Assembly (NCBI GenBank): GCA_023614405.1
Contig: JAJUPC010000222.1
Span: 490,103-554,102 of the forward strand
Direction: 5' to 3'
Origin: Avena insularis
Taxonomy: Eukaryota > Streptophyta > Magnoliopsida > Poales > Poaceae
Length of the DNA stretch: 64,000 nt
The first letter of the stretch is position 1; the number at the start of each line of letters is the position of its first letter. Of the stretch, positions 22,547-36,533 are shown one piece after another. The notes under the pieces are model-generated. The model was not told where the DNA came from. It made no database searches and worked only from the letters and a program-made list of their open reading frames with translations. The position numbers were made by a program, and so were the translations under genes.

Positions 22547-24270
22547 ATGTTGATGCTATGGAGGCTATTCAGAGTGTTCCTGGTGCATGAGTTCCCAGAT
22601 GTTTTTCCTGAAGAGTTACCAGGTATGCCTCCTGACCGAGAGGTCGAGTTTGTGATTGAGCTTGAACCTGGAACCGCTCCTATCTCCAAGCGGCCTTATA
22701 AAATGGGTCCTGCTAAGTTGGCTGAACTCAAACGTCAGCTTGATGAACAAGAGAAGTTGGGTTTCATTCAGCATAGCACTTCCTCTTGGGGCATCCCAAC
22801 AATCTTTGTGAAGAAGCGAGACCAGACTGATAGACTTTGTGTTGACTATCGAGCTCTCAATGCAAAAACCATTAAGAATAAATATCGCCTTCCGCGGATT
22901 AATGATCTCTTCGATCAGCTAGTTGGAGTTGTGGTATTCTCTAAGATTGACTTCAGAAGTGGTTATCATCAAATCAAGATCCGCAAGGAGGATGTTCCCA
23001 AAACAGTTTTCACCACCCGCTATGGCGTGTACCGGTCATGTCCTTCGGTCTCACCAACGCACCTGCCACCTTCTCGAGGCTTATGAACTCGGTTTTCATG
23101 GAGTATCTTGATAAGTTCGTCGTGGTATATCTGGATGACATTCTAGTCTATTCTAAGTCAAAGGAAGAACATGAAGAACACCTTCGGTGTGTCCTAAACC
23201 AGCTTCATGAGAACCGCCTGTATGCAAAGTTCTCCAAGTGTGAATTTTGGCTTCCCGAAGTCACCTATCTTGGTCACGTCATCTCTGCTAAGGGCATTGC
23301 CGTCAACCCAGAAACTGTTCGGACAATTGTCGAGTGGCTTCCACCCGAAAATGTCAAAGAAGTCCGGAGTTTCCTAGGTTTAGCTAGTTACTGCCATCAC
23401 TTCGTTCAGAACTTCTCAAAGATTGCGAAGCAGCTTACCGATCTCCTCAAGAAAGGCAAGAAATACTTTTGGTCTCCTGCATGTCAAGCTAGCTTTGAAA
23501 CACTCAAAGAGAAGCTCACTTCCACACCAGTCTTGATTCCTCTAGATACATCAAAGCCTTTTCAGATCTTTTGTGATGCCTCTCTCCAAGGACTTGGCGT
23601 GGTCCTCATGCAAGATAACCAAGTGGTTGCTTATGCCTCTCATCAGTTGAAAAATCATGAGCTCAACTATCCAACACATGATCTTGAACTTGCAGCGGTT
23701 GTCTTCGCTCTAAAAGTATGGAGGCACTACTTGCTTGGGAACCGTTGTGAGAACTTTTCTGACCACAAAAGCCTGAAGTATATCTTCACTCAGCTAGACC
23801 TCAACCTTCGCCAAAGGAGATGGATTGAAACCATCAACGACTTTGATCTTTCGATCAACTACACTCCGGGCAAAGCAAATGTGATGGCCGATGCCCTCAG
23901 TCGTAAGGCATATGTGAACAACCTCATGGTGGAACAGCAACAACCTCTCTTGTGCGAGGAATTCCGTCAACTCAACCTCGAGCTTGTACCCCATGGCTAT
24001 CTTGCCAACTTGGTAGCTACTCCTTCCTTGGAAGAAAAGATTCGCTCAGCTCAGCTTGATGATCCTTTCTGCAAACAGTTCGCCATCAAGTCTCAGAATC
24101 CTAAGTATGAGTCTTACCACTTGGATGATCAGGGCACTCTTTTCTATGATCATCGGATGATTGTTCTAGAACTTCCCGGCTTAAGAGAGCAAGTACTCAA
24201 GGAAGCTCATGATTCTCTTCTTTCTATCCACCCTGGCAGCACAAAGATGTATATGGACCTGAAAACATAG
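22547..24270 (+). pseudogene. Reverse transcriptase - RNase H (one frameshift)
   Basis: 22547-23033 holds the RT N-terminal half: [34 protein letters not shown] and the motif A aspartate in [13 protein letters not shown] small deletion near 23030 (just after TRYGVY) breaks the frame. The RT resumes at 23038 with [12 protein letters not shown] and the catalytic YLDD at 23128-23139. RNase H follows, with FCDAS (aspartate codon at 23575-23577), ELAAV and SDHKSL supplying acidic residues, ending around the NVMADALSR motif. The frame runs on into the integrase N-terminal zinc region and stops at TAG 24268-24270. The 410-codon piece from 23038 is otherwise intact. Function: copying the element RNA to cDNA. 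Confidence 0.93.
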
Positions 24271-25467
24271 TATTGGTGGCCTAGATTAAAACATGACTGT
24301 GCCAAGTATGTCTCAGAGTGTGATGTCTTCCGCAAAGTGAAAGCTTTCCATCAAAAACCTTCTGGTCTTCTTCAACAATTGAAGCCTCCGGAGTGGAAAT
24401 GGGAGAAAGTAGAGATGGACTTCATAACTGGGTTTCCAAGGTCACAGAAGGGAAACAATGCAATCTTTGTTGTCATCGACAGGCTTTATAAAGTGGCTCA
24501 CTTCTTTCCTGTCAAGGAAACAATTTCTGCAATTCAGTTGGCTGAGCTCTATATCAATAGAATTGTCTCTCTGTATGGGGTTCCTCTTGAGATCAGCTCA
24601 GACCGTGGAAGCATCTTCACTTCCAAGTTCTGGGGAAGTTTCCAAAATGCTTTGGGAACAAAGTTGAACTTCAGCACTATCTATCACCCTCAGTCGCAAG
24701 GACAAGTTGAAAGGATCAATCAGATTCTGGAAGATATGCTCCGTGCTTGCGTCATCTCTTTCAGCATGAAGTGGGAAGAATGCCTTCCTTATGCTGAATT
24801 CTCTTACAACAACAGCTTCCAGAAGAGTCTAAAGATGGCACCATTTGAGGTTCTCTATGGCCGCAAATGCAGAACTCCGATTGGTTGGTCGGGCGCAGGT
24901 GAAAGAACATTGTTTGGCCTCGACATTGTAACTCAAGCGGAGGAGAAGGTTCACATCATTCTCGAAAACTTGAAGGTTGCTCAAAGTCGCCAGAAGAGCA
25001 ACTATGACAGAAAACACACGGACATGGAGTATGTCCCTGGTGATCTCGTTTACCTTCGTGGCACTCCCATGAGAGGCACGCATTGGTTTGGTATCAAAGG
25101 GAAGCTGGCTCCTCGATACATCGGTCCTTTCAAAGTTCATGGAAGAAGAGGAGAAGTTGCTTATGCTCTTGAGCTCCCTGAAAAACTCAAGGTCCATGAT
25201 GTTTTCCATATCTCTCAACTCAAGAAGTGCTTCAAGGATCCCGGCAGGACCGTGGACCATGAGCTTATCAATCTCCAAGAAAATCTGTCTTATCAAGAAC
25301 ACCCCACAAAAATCCTAGAAGTCGCAGAAAGAAAGACTCGCAACAAGTCTATAAAATTCTGCAAGGTGCAGTGGTCGCACCATTCCATTGATGAAGCCAC
25401 TTGGGAACGCGAGGATGAGCTTCGTGCCAAGTATCCTACCCTCTTCGTGTCTTCTTCTTCTTCCTAG
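24271..25467 (+). pseudogene. Integrase core - GPY/F - chromodomain
   Basis: Continues in the frame of the preceding RNase H segment after the TAG at 24268, opening with YWWPRLKHDC. The catalytic triad is complete: D in VEMDFITG (24418-24420), D in SSDRGS (24601-24603) and E in QGQVERIN (24709-24711), with the canonical 35 residues between the last two. The N-terminal zinc motif is damaged: the second cysteine of its CxxC is phenylalanine (ECDVFRK, near 24319-24339). A GPY/F-type module follows (RYIGPFKV). The chromodomain is at about 25291-25440 (YQEHPTKILEV ... KVQWSHHSIDEATWE), the module that directs chromoviruses to chromatin marks. The frame ends at TAG 25465-25467, 37 bp before the 3' LTR. 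Confidence 0.92.
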
Positions 25468-25491
25468 AATCTCGGGGCGAGATTCCTGTTT

Positions 25492-25503
25492 AGTGGGGGA
25501 GAG
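25492..25503 (+). other. Polypurine tract of the Tekay-like element
   Basis: AGTGGGGGAGAG, one base before the 3' LTR start TGTAGCATCCC at 25505. It is the plus-strand primer site. Confidence 0.9.
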
Positions 25504-25504
25504 T

Positions 25505-28500
25505 TGTAGCATCCCATCTATCTAACATCTGTAATGCTACATGGTCTAATAATAAAATGCTACTTCCTACATATAATTGTTGCATCATAATTATATCATG
25601 CTCATGTCATCATGCCACCTTGCATTTGAGCATCATATAAAACCCTTTTCTTTTGGATCTTGTCTCATATGCATCTATTAATTGTATTTGCCTCTTGATA
25701 CATTGCATTTGGTTCTTACTAAATCCTATTTGGCTTTTGATATATGTTAAATGCCCAAGTTGAGTTGAGGGCATATCTTTTACTTCCCATTCCATCTACT
25801 AACATGCCATACACCTCTCCTTTGATATCATCTATTTTTCCACCATATACATGTATGTGGCCTTTTGTTGTTAGTATTTAAAACCAGGTCACATATATTT
25901 GTATGGATCCAATCTACCTATCTCATACACTCATACACATGTGATATGTTTCACCATCTTAATACATCATGCATGCATGGATGTAATCTTGCATGTCTCA
26001 TGCAAATAAAACCCTCCACCTTCCCTTTTACCTCAATCTTTTATTTTGGGTGTGGTGTCCATTCTACCTTTCCTTTCCATCTCCTTCTATTCAATCCTAG
26101 TGCTTGCCTCTCTCAAATATTCATATGTGCATGTGGCATACCTTTTATTCAAATCTAGTTCTACATGCAATATTAGCCCTAATCACATGTGATATCAATG
26201 CCACTAGAGACCTCTCTTTTATTCAAATTCTTTTGCACTAGTTTGTTTGTTCAAATTTTTGATCAAATCCTATATCTACACTCCATCTACCAAGTTTTCC
26301 TAGCTAATCTGGCTATCTAAATAAAGACTCCATCTCTAATATTTATTTAATTTTGTCTCTGTCTAAATCTTTGACACTAAATCCGTCTAAAGTTTTGTCT
26401 AAAACTAGTCCTATCTAGTCTAGTTTGGACAATATCAAAACTCTAATCCCCTTTTTCTTTATACACATACACACCTTACCTCTCACCTAGCTAAAATCCT
26501 AACTGTGTATGTACCTCAGGTACGTGTACAAGCTAATATCTCTTCTCTCTCCAACCGAGCTATTTTTCCTAGCTAGCTAAATCGATCTACTTAAACATGG
26601 CCATCCTCCTAGCACCATTCATGGACACCACCTGAACCGATCGATCGGTCAGCCCCAGACGCAAACACCTACACCATCTCTAAACCCAACCCTCCCGATC
26701 AACAGGTTCAGACCCAACTCGGCTAAACCTAGGCCTAGTCTCTCCCCTCTCCTGTTGTCCCTGCACCAGACCGCTGCTCGCGCGCCTCTCCCTCTCTTTC
26801 TCTCGGTCGAACCAAACCAGCTGGCCGGGTCCTGTTTCTCTTCCTGGACGCAGCACGTGAGCGAGCAGCCAGCCGAGCGCCTGCCTCATCTCGTCCTCTC
26901 CTCTGCATAAAGAAGCCGCCAGTAAAGCAGCGCCCCATCGCACCCACTCCTCTCCACCTTCCCCTCTCAGCAAAACCCTAGCCGCCGACATGGCTCTGCC
27001 GCCGATGTCGCCGTAGGCGCCGTGTCCCGGCCATCCTCCAGGAGCCCGAGGACCTTCTTGATCTTCAGGACGCAAAGGCCGATGCCCCGGAGTACCATCA
27101 CCCTGACGCCCGCGTCTCGCCATCCTAGCGCACCCGCGCACGCAAGGTGAGCCTCACCTCCCATCGATCTGCCCCGCTCCCCTCTGTCCTCTCCGTGCAC
27201 CACCACAGCTCTCCCGCCTCGCGCCGCCATCCCGCGCACGTCTAGCAAGCCCCGCTCGCGGCGCGGCCCCGCCAGCATCTGCCGCGCACGCCAGGCACAT
27301 CAGACGTTCCCCGCACCCGCGTGTGCAGGACATCTGCTCGCCGCGCACGGCAACAGCAGAGCGCCCGTGCGACCCCTGTTCTTCACACGCTCTCCTAGCG
27401 CCTAGAGCACCTCAGCCAAAGATATTTCCATAGTTGCACAGACCTTTACTGTAAATCTGTCGGAGTTCGAGTTTAGTTAACACCTGTTTTGCTCCATGTT
27501 CACTGTAAGATCTTGGTCGCTGCAACCTTTCTCCGAGGAAACTTGTAACCCGAAAGTTCTAGAAAAGACAACCTTCTCCAACTTTTCTTTTTGCGGTATC
27601 TTCAAATTCCCAGCGGATGGCTCTCCATCTTCATCCGAAGTCGGCCGCCCTTCACGGTTTCCTGTTAGTGAGATTCAGATAAGTTCCGTCAGTTTGCACC
27701 CAGCTAGTTTCCCTCGGTTCAGCGAAGATTCTCGAGAGCTACAGGCCTCCGTTGGGAAAACTTTGTACACGGTAGTTGTAGAGCTGAGTGAGATCTCCAA
27801 CGTTCGTTTTTACGGATATGTCAACTTTGACCTCATTTGGTCTCTAGCTTCCTCGCAAAATCGGATCAGCTAGCCGTGGAAATCAACTCGAATTCAGTTT
27901 CGTCAGTAATAACAACAAGGCAGCCAAGACGGTTTTGTAAAAAGCCCCCTGGCCTTTTTGTAGCCTCAACCGCAGTCCTCCTCTTTGCCACTTGTCACAC
28001 CCGCAAGCTCCTGCCACGTCAGCTCACAGTCAGCACAATGGCCCTGCGTCTCTGTGACTGTGGGTAGAGTGCCCCAGGGTAAGAAATGTTCCCGCCATCT
28101 TTTTCAAAAATAATAAAATTTCAGAAATGTTTAATATGATTTTAAATCCAGAAATTAATAACTTTTTATTGATAAATCTAAATAATACAAATGATATATG
28201 TTTTTGAATCAGAAAAATGTGAGGAATTCAAATTTGCCAGCCAAAATAATGTTTGACTTATTTAAATTTTCGAAATTGTTTAATTGCAATAAAAATGCCT
28301 TTTCTTAATTAATTAATAACTTTAATTCTATAACTCCGAATTTGACAAATAATATGCCTAAATCGATCAGCGCGACGAGTCCGTTCTGTTTATGCATTCC
28401 ATGATATGAATTGAAGCATGCATCATGTCATTATTAAAAATCAGAACTATTTATGGCAATAAAACTTGACCAAATAATTAATAAAATGATTTATTCTTGT

Positions 28501-29751
28501 CCCCACACCTCACCTTGCCATGCTACATTATTGCCATGTAATTTGTGCATCATTCATCATGGCATGCTTGTTTGCTTGTCGCATTTTATTTATATGCTTG
28601 TGCACTTTATTTATGTTGGTCCTTGTTTGTTTGGTTCTTCTTTCGAATAGGCCTGAAGCGGGGAATTACCGTGAATCGGAGTACTACCCAGATCCATCCC
28701 TCGCTTCAACTGAGCTGCCAGGCAAGCACTACCACATGCTTGCATACATATAGTACCTATTGCCTCTATCTTATTCTTGCATCATTGAGTCGCGAATGCA
28801 TTAAATTGAATCACAAGTACTGCATAGCATGTACTTTAAACCCCACCGAGCTTGTTCCTCCATCCCATGAGCCCTTACTACAGGAGTTGTTTGAGCCATG
28901 CGAGTCGTAGAACAGCATGTGTAGGGTATGTGAGTGTCTGATAGATAACGAGGTACCTAAACAACTTAAGCTGAGTAGTAATGGGATAACTAATGAAAGA
29001 GGCACCGGTGGGCAATATCTGTTATTTGGTTTTGATGTCCACTTGTGTCACGTAGGACCCCGAGTACTTGATACCTGTTCCTTGACTATCGCACTATCCG
29101 CATATGGGACCATGAATCCCCTTAGCGCGAGTTCGATTCATTTCTTATTTCTTGGGGCCACAAAGTAGTTTGGGGCTTTATTACTATCCTGTACCTATGC
29201 CATGTTTTACTGCTTTATTTAAGATTGTGCGTGGACCACCTGTACTGTTTTGGATCGTGGAATGTTTTCGCGGTATCGACAAGCCCAGTCACACTTCCGG
29301 GTTCCCGATGAGTTTCTGACCATTGACACAAACCTTGGGTCCGTCTGAGCCGCCAACTTCGTTGCGGGTAGCTTAATGGGGTGGCCCCCTGAAATATTTT
29401 ATGAATCCTGTGAATGCTTTGTCGTGAAAGCCTCGTTGGGTTTTGATTTGGTTTTTCCGAGGTCGATCGTGTGTGTGTTGCTATTTGTGCACACCTGCAG
29501 GGTAAATCTTTCTGAAAGCCGTGTCCGCAGTTATGGACGACTTGGAGCACAGTTTCTCGATCATAGACAAATATAACTAAAGTACCGTCTTTAATTTGAC
29601 TAAATATCTGACTAGTAAATAGTGCAATATTCATGGAATGATTAATAAAACTGCCAACAGATGGGTTGTTCGTCCGCTTTCTCGTTGGTAAGCGAGAAGG
29701 AGGATGGATCTGTTACTTTATACTGCTATAACTTTTGTTTCTAATTAACGG
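25505..29751 (+). repeat. 3' LTR, truncated (4247 bp)
   Basis: Aligns with the 5' LTR from its first base to about position 19619 of the 5' copy (TTCTAATTAACGG). It then stops; the last ~673 bp of the LTR, including the terminal CA, are missing and satellite-like DNA follows. It contains a 56-bp segment at 26581-26636 absent from the 5' copy and lacks the 84 bp at 17252-17335. Many single-base indels against the 5' copy cluster at 28990-29345. The GC-rich leader, uORF (26990) and splice-donor-like motif are conserved. Confidence 0.9.
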
Positions 29752-30753
29752 ATATGGTTTAGGATAGGAGTGTGGTTTAGGAAAAGATAACACATATGCA
29801 ATGACATCTAGTGGATTAGTGTAGTTTATGAAAAGAACACACATGAAATGACATCTAGTGGATCAATGTGGTTCAGGATAACACATATGCAATGACATCT
29901 GGTGGATTAGTGTGGTTTATGAAAAGAACACACATGAAATGACATCTAGTGGATCAATGTCGTTTAGGAAAAGAACACACATATGCAATGACATCCAATG
30001 GATCAGTGTGGTTTATGCAAAGAACACACATGCAATGACATCTAGTGGATCGGTGTGGTTTACGAAAAGAACACACATATCCAATGACATCCAGTGGATC
30101 CGTGTGTTTTAGGAAAAGAACACACATATGCAATGACATCTAGTGGATCAGTGTGGTTGATGAAAAGAATACACATGCAATTACATCTAGTGGATCCATG
30201 TGGTTTAGGAAAAGAACACACATATGCAATGACATCAAGTGGATCAGTGATGTTTATGAAAAGAACACACATGCAATGACATCCAGTGGATCAATGTGGT
30301 ATAGGAAAAGAACACACATATGCAATGACATCTAGTGGATGAGTGTGGTTTATCAAAAAGAACACACATGCAATTACATCTAGTGGATCCATGTGGTTTA
30401 GGAAAAGAACACACATATGCAATGACATCTAGTGGATCAGTGTGGTTTATGAAAAGAACACACATGAAATGACATCTAGTGGATCAGTGTGGTTTATGAA
30501 AAGAATACACATATGCAACGACATCCAGTGGATCCCTGTGGTTTATGAAAAGAACACACAGATGGAATGACATCTAGTGGATTAGTGTGTTTTATGAAAA
30601 GAACACGTATGCAATGGCATCTAGTGGATCCATGTGGTTTATGAAAAGAACACACATGCAATGACATCTAGTGGATCCATGTGGTTTAGGAAAAAGAACA
30701 CACATATGCAATGACATCTAGTGGATCAGTGTGGTTTATGAAAAGAACACACA

Positions 30754-33700
30754 TGTAGTGACATCTAGTGGATCAGTGTGGTTTATGAAAAGAACACACA
30801 TATGCAATACATCCATTGGAACAGTGTTGTTTATGAAAAGAACACACATATGCAATGTCATCAGTGGATCGATGTGGTTTATGAAAACAACACACATGCA
30901 ATGACATCTAGTGGATCCATGTGGTTTGTGAAAAGAACACACATGCAATGACATCCAGTGGATCCATGTGGTTTAGAAAAAGAACACACATATGCAATGG
31001 CATCTAGTGGATCCATGTGGTTTATGAAAAGAACACACATGCAATGCCATCGAGTGGATCCAGGTGGTTTAGGAAAAGAACACACATATGCAATGACATC
31101 TAGTGGATCAGTGTGGTTTAGGAAAAGAACACACATATGCAATGGCATCTAGTGGATCTGTGTGGTTTATGAAAAGAACACACATATACAATGACATCAA
31201 GTGGATCCATGTGGTTTACGAAAAGAACACACATATGCAATGACATCTAGTGGATCAGTATGGTATATGAAAAGAACGCACATGCAATGACATCAAGTAG
31301 ATCAGTGTGGTTTAGGAAAAGAACACACATATGCAATGACATCTAGTGGATCAGTGTGGTTTATGAAAAGAACACACATGCAATGACATCTACCGGATCC
31401 ATGTGGTTTATGAAAAGAACACACATGTAATGACATGTAGTGGATCCATGTGGTTTAGAAAAAAAGAACACACATATGCAATGACATCCAGTGGATCATT
31501 GTGGTTTATGAAAAGAACACACATGCAATGATATCTAGTGGATCAGTGTGGTTTATGAAAAGAACACACATATGCAATGACATCAAGTGGATCCATATGG
31601 TTTAGGAAAAGAACACACATATGCAATGACATCTAGTGGATTAGTGTGGTTTATGAAAAGAACACACATGAAATGACATCTAGTGGATCCATGTGGTTTA
31701 GGAAAAGAACACACATATGCAATAACATCTAGTGGATCAGTGTGGTTTATGAAAAGAACACTAATGCAATGACATCTAGTGGATCAGTGTGGTTTATGAA
31801 AAGAACACATATATGCAATAACATCCAGTGGATCAGTGTGGTTTATGAAAAGAACACACATGTAGTGACATCTAGTGGATCAGTGTGGTTTATGAAAATA
31901 ACACACATATGCAATACATCCATTGGATCAGTGTTGTTTATGAAAAGAACACACATATGCAATGTCATCTAGTGGATCGATGTGGTTTATGAAAACAACA
32001 CACATGCAATGACATCTGGTGGATCCATGTGGTTTGTGAAAAGAACGCACATGCAATGACATCCAGTGGATCCATGTGGTTTAGAAAAAGAACACACATA
32101 TGCAATGGCATCTAGTGGATCCATGTGGTTTATGAAAAGAACAGACATGCAATGACATCGAGTGGATCCAGGTGGTTTAGAAAAAGAACACACATATGCA
32201 ATGACATCTAGTGGATCAGTGTGGTTTAGGAAAAGAACACACATATGCAATGGCATCTAGTGGATCTGTGTGGTTTATGAAAAGAACACACATATACAAT
32301 GACATCAAGTGGATCCACGTGGTTTACGAAAAGAACACACATATGCAATGACATCTAGTGGATCATTATGGTTTATGAAAAGAACGCACATGCAATGACA
32401 TCAAGTAGATCAGTGTGGTTTAGGAAAAGAACACACATATGCAATCACATCTAGTGGATCAGTGTGGTTTATGAAAAGAACACACATGCAATGACATCTA
32501 CTGGATCCATGTGGTTTATGGAAAGAACACACATGTAATGACATGTAGTGGATCCATGTGGTTTAAAAAAAAGAACACACATATGCAATGACATCCAGTG
32601 GATCATTGTGGTTTATGAAAAGAACACACATGCAATGATATCTAGTGGATCAGTGTGGTTTATGAAAAGAACACACATATGCAATGACATCAAGTGGATC
32701 CATATGGTTTAGGAAAAGAACACACATATGCAATGACATCTAGTGGATTAGTGTGGTTTATGAAAAGAACACACATGCAATGACATCTAGTGGATCCATG
32801 CGGTTTAGGAAAAGAATACACATATGCAATAACATCTAGTGGATCAGTGTGGTTTATGAAAAGAACACACATGCAATGACATCTAGTGGATCAGTGTGGT
32901 TTATGAAAAGAACACATATATGCAATAACATCCAGTGGATCAGTGTGGTTTATGAAAAGAACACACATATGGAATGACATCTAGTGGATTAGTGTGTTTT
33001 ATGAAAAGAACACGTATGCAATGGCATCTAGTGGATCCATGTGGTTTATGAAAAGAACACACATGCAATGACATCTAGTGGATCCATGTGGTTTAGGAAA
33101 AGAACACACATATGCAATGACATCTAGTGGATCAGTGTGGTTTATGAAAAGAACACACATGAAATGACATCTAGTGGATCAGTGTGGTTTATGAAAAGAA
33201 TACACATATGCAATGACATCCAGTGGATCTGTGTGGTTTATGAAAAGAACACACAGATGGAATGACATCTAGTGGATTATTGTGTTTTATGAAAAGAACA
33301 CGTATGCAATGGCATCTAGTGGATCCATGTGGTTTATGAAAAGAACACACATGCAATGACATCTAGTGGATCCATGTGGTTTAGGAAAAGAACACACATA
33401 TGCAATGACATCTAGTGGATCAGTGTGGTTTATGAAAAGAACACACATGTAGTGACATCTAGTGGATCAATGAGGTTTATGAAAAGAACACACATATGCA
33501 ATACATCCATTGGATCAGTGTTGTTTATGAAAAGAACACATATATGCAATGTCATCCAGTGGATCGATGTGGTTTATGAAAACAACACACATGCAATGAC
33601 ATCTAGTGGATCCATGTGGTTTATGAAAAGAACGCACATGCAATGATATCCAGTGGATCCATGTGGTTTAGAAAAAGAACACACATATGCAATGGCATCT

Positions 33701-36533
33701 AGTGGATCCATGTGGTTTATGAAAAGAACACACATATGCAATGGCATCGAGTGGATCCATGTGGTTTATGAAAAGAACACACATGCAATGACATCGAGTG
33801 GATCCAGGTGGTTTAGGAAAAGAACACACATATGCAATGGCATCTAGTGGATCTGTGTGGTTTATGAAAAGAACACACATATACAATGACATCAAGTGGA
33901 TCCATGTGGTTTACGAAAAGAACAGACATATGCAATGACATCTAGTGGATCAGTATGGTTTATGAAAAGAACGCACATGCAATGACATCAAGTAGATCAG
34001 TGTGGTTTAGGAAAAGAACACACATATGCATTGACATCTAGTGGATCAGTGTGGTTTATGAAAAGAACACACATGCAATGACATCTACTGGATCCATGTG
34101 GTTTATGAAAAGAACACACATGTAATGACATGTAGTGGATCCATGTGGTTTAGGAAAAAATAACACACATATGCAATGACATCCATTGGATCATTGTGGT
34201 TTATGAAAAGAACACAAATGCAATGATATCTAGTGGATCAGTGTGGTTTATGAAAAGAACACACATATGCAATGACATCAAGTGGATCCATATGGTTTAG
34301 GAAAAGAACACACATATGCAATGACATCTAGTGGATTAGTGTGGTTTATGAAAAGAACACACATGAAATGACATCTAGTGGATCCATGTGGTTTAGGAAA
34401 AGAACACACATATGCAATAACATCTAGTGGAGCAGTGTGGTTTATGAAAAGAACACACATGCAATGACATCTAGTGGATCAGTGTGGTTTATGAAAAGAA
34501 CACATATATGCAATAACATCCAGTGGATCAGTGTGGTTTACGAAAAGAACACACATATCCAATGACATCCAGTGGATCCATGTGTTTTAGGAAAAGAACA
34601 CACATATGCAATGACATCAAGTGGATCAGTTATGTTTATGAAAAGAACACACATGCAATGACATCAAGTGGATCAATGTGGTATAGGAAAAGAACACACA
34701 TATGCAATGACATCTAGTGGATCAGTGTGGTTTATTGAAAGAACACACATGAAATGACATCTAGTGGATCAGTGTGGTTTATGAAAAGAATACACATATG
34801 CAATGACATCCAGTGGATCAGTGTGGTTTATGAAAAGAACACACGTATGGAATGATATCTAGCTGATTAGTGTGTTTTATGAAAAGAACACGTATGCAAT
34901 GGCATCTAGTGGATCCATGTGGTTTATGAAAAGAACACACATGCAATGACATCTAGTGGATCCATGTGGTTTAGGAAAAGAACACACATATGCAATGACA
35001 TCTAGTGGATCAGTGTGGTTTATGAAAAGAACACACATGCAGTGACATCTAGTGGATCAGTGTGGTTTATGAAAAGAACACACATATACAATTCATCCAT
35101 TGGATCAGTGTTGTTTATGAAAAGAACACACATATGCAATGTCATCCAGTGGATCGATGTGGTTTATGAAAAGAACACACATGCAATGACATCTAGTGGA
35201 TCCATGTGGTTTATGAAAAGAACGCACATGCAATGACATCTAGTGGATCCATGTGGTTTAGGAAAAGAACACACATATGCAATGACATCTAGTGGATCAG
35301 TTAGGTTTATGAAAAGAACACACATGCAATGACATCTACTGGATCCATGTGGTTTATGAAAAGAACACACATGTAATGACATGTAGTGGATCCATGTGGT
35401 TTAGGAAAAAGGAACACACATATGCAATGACATCCAGTGGATCATTGTGGTTTATGAAAAGAACACACATGCAATGATATCTAGTGGATCAGTGTGGTTT
35501 ATGAAAAGAACACACATATGCAATGATATCTAGTGGATCAGTGTGGTTTATGAAAAGAACACACATATGCAATGGCATCAAGTGGATCCATATGGTTTAG
35601 GAAAAAAGAACACACATATGCAATGACATCTAGTGGATTAGTGCGGTTTATGAAAAGAACACACATGAAATGACATCTAGTGGATCCATGTGGTTTAGGA
35701 AAAGAACACACATATGCAATGACATCTAGTGGATCAGTATGGTTTATGAAAAGAACACACATGCAATGACATCTAGTGGATCAGTGTGGTTTATGAAAAG
35801 AACACATATATGCAATAACATCTACTGGATCAGTGTGGTTTACGAAAAGAACACACATATCCAATGACATCCAGTGGATCCATGTGTTTTAGGAAAAGAA
35901 CACACATATGCAATGGCATCTAGTGGATCAGTGTGGTTGATGAAAAGAACACACATGCAATTACATCTAGTGGATCCATGTGGTTTAGGAAAAGAACACA
36001 CATATGCAATGACATCAAGTGGATCAGTGATGTTTATGAAAAGAACACACATGCAATGACATCCAGTGGATCAATGTGGTATAGGAAAAGAACACACATA
36101 TGCAATGACATCTAGTGGATGAGTGTGGTTTATCAAAAAGAACACACATGCAATTAGATCTCGTGGATCCATGTGGTTTAGGAAAAGAACACACATATGC
36201 AATGACATCTAGTGGATCAGTGTGGTTTATGAAAAGAACACACATGAAATGACATCTAGTGGATCAGTGTGGTTTATGAAAAGAATACACATATGCAATG
36301 ACATCTAGTGGATCAGTGTGGTTTATGAAAAGAACACACATATGGAATGACATCTAGTGGATTAGTGTGTTTTATGAAAAGAACACGTATGCAATGGCAT
36401 CTAGTGGATCCATGTGGTTTATGAAAAGAACACACATGCAATGACATCTAGTGGATCCATGTGGTTTAGGAAAAGAACACACATATGCAATGACATCTAG
36501 TGGATCAGTGTGGTTTATGAAAAGAACCCACAT
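30754..36533. repeat. Higher-order repeat, about 1.1-1.6 kb units
   Basis: Successive marker monomers are 1107, 1587, 1590 and 1495 bp apart (30754, 31861, 33448, 35038, 36533). The 1587-1590 bp spacing equals about 33 monomers. Inside each unit the order of variant monomers is shared: TCCATTGGATCAGTGTTG, then GATCGATGTGG, AACGCACATG, GGATCCAGGTGG, AAGTAGATCAG and GTAATGACATGTAG. The shorter units lack internal monomers. A further offset of 5780 bp links 30000-30480 with 35780-36260. Confidence 0.85.

Larger units (their letters stand above)
15370..29751 (+). mobile_element. Tekay-like Ty3/gypsy chromovirus with giant LTRs
   Basis: A 14.4-kb LTR retrotransposon in the order 5' LTR (15370-20292), primer site, leader, gag, protease, RT, RNase H, integrase, chromodomain, polypurine tract, 3' LTR (25505-29751, truncated). 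The domain order (integrase after RNase H) defines Ty3/gypsy, and the C-terminal chromodomain defines a chromovirus. The protease motif LFDSGASHSF and the overall pol suggest the Tekay/Del clade. The two LTRs each outweigh any one coding domain. Coding capacity is broken by frameshifts in gag, protease and RT and by a stop in pol, so the copy is non-autonomous. By eye, the first ~285 bp of the two LTRs differ at 7 positions (about 2.5 %), so the insertion is not ancient. Confidence 0.92.
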
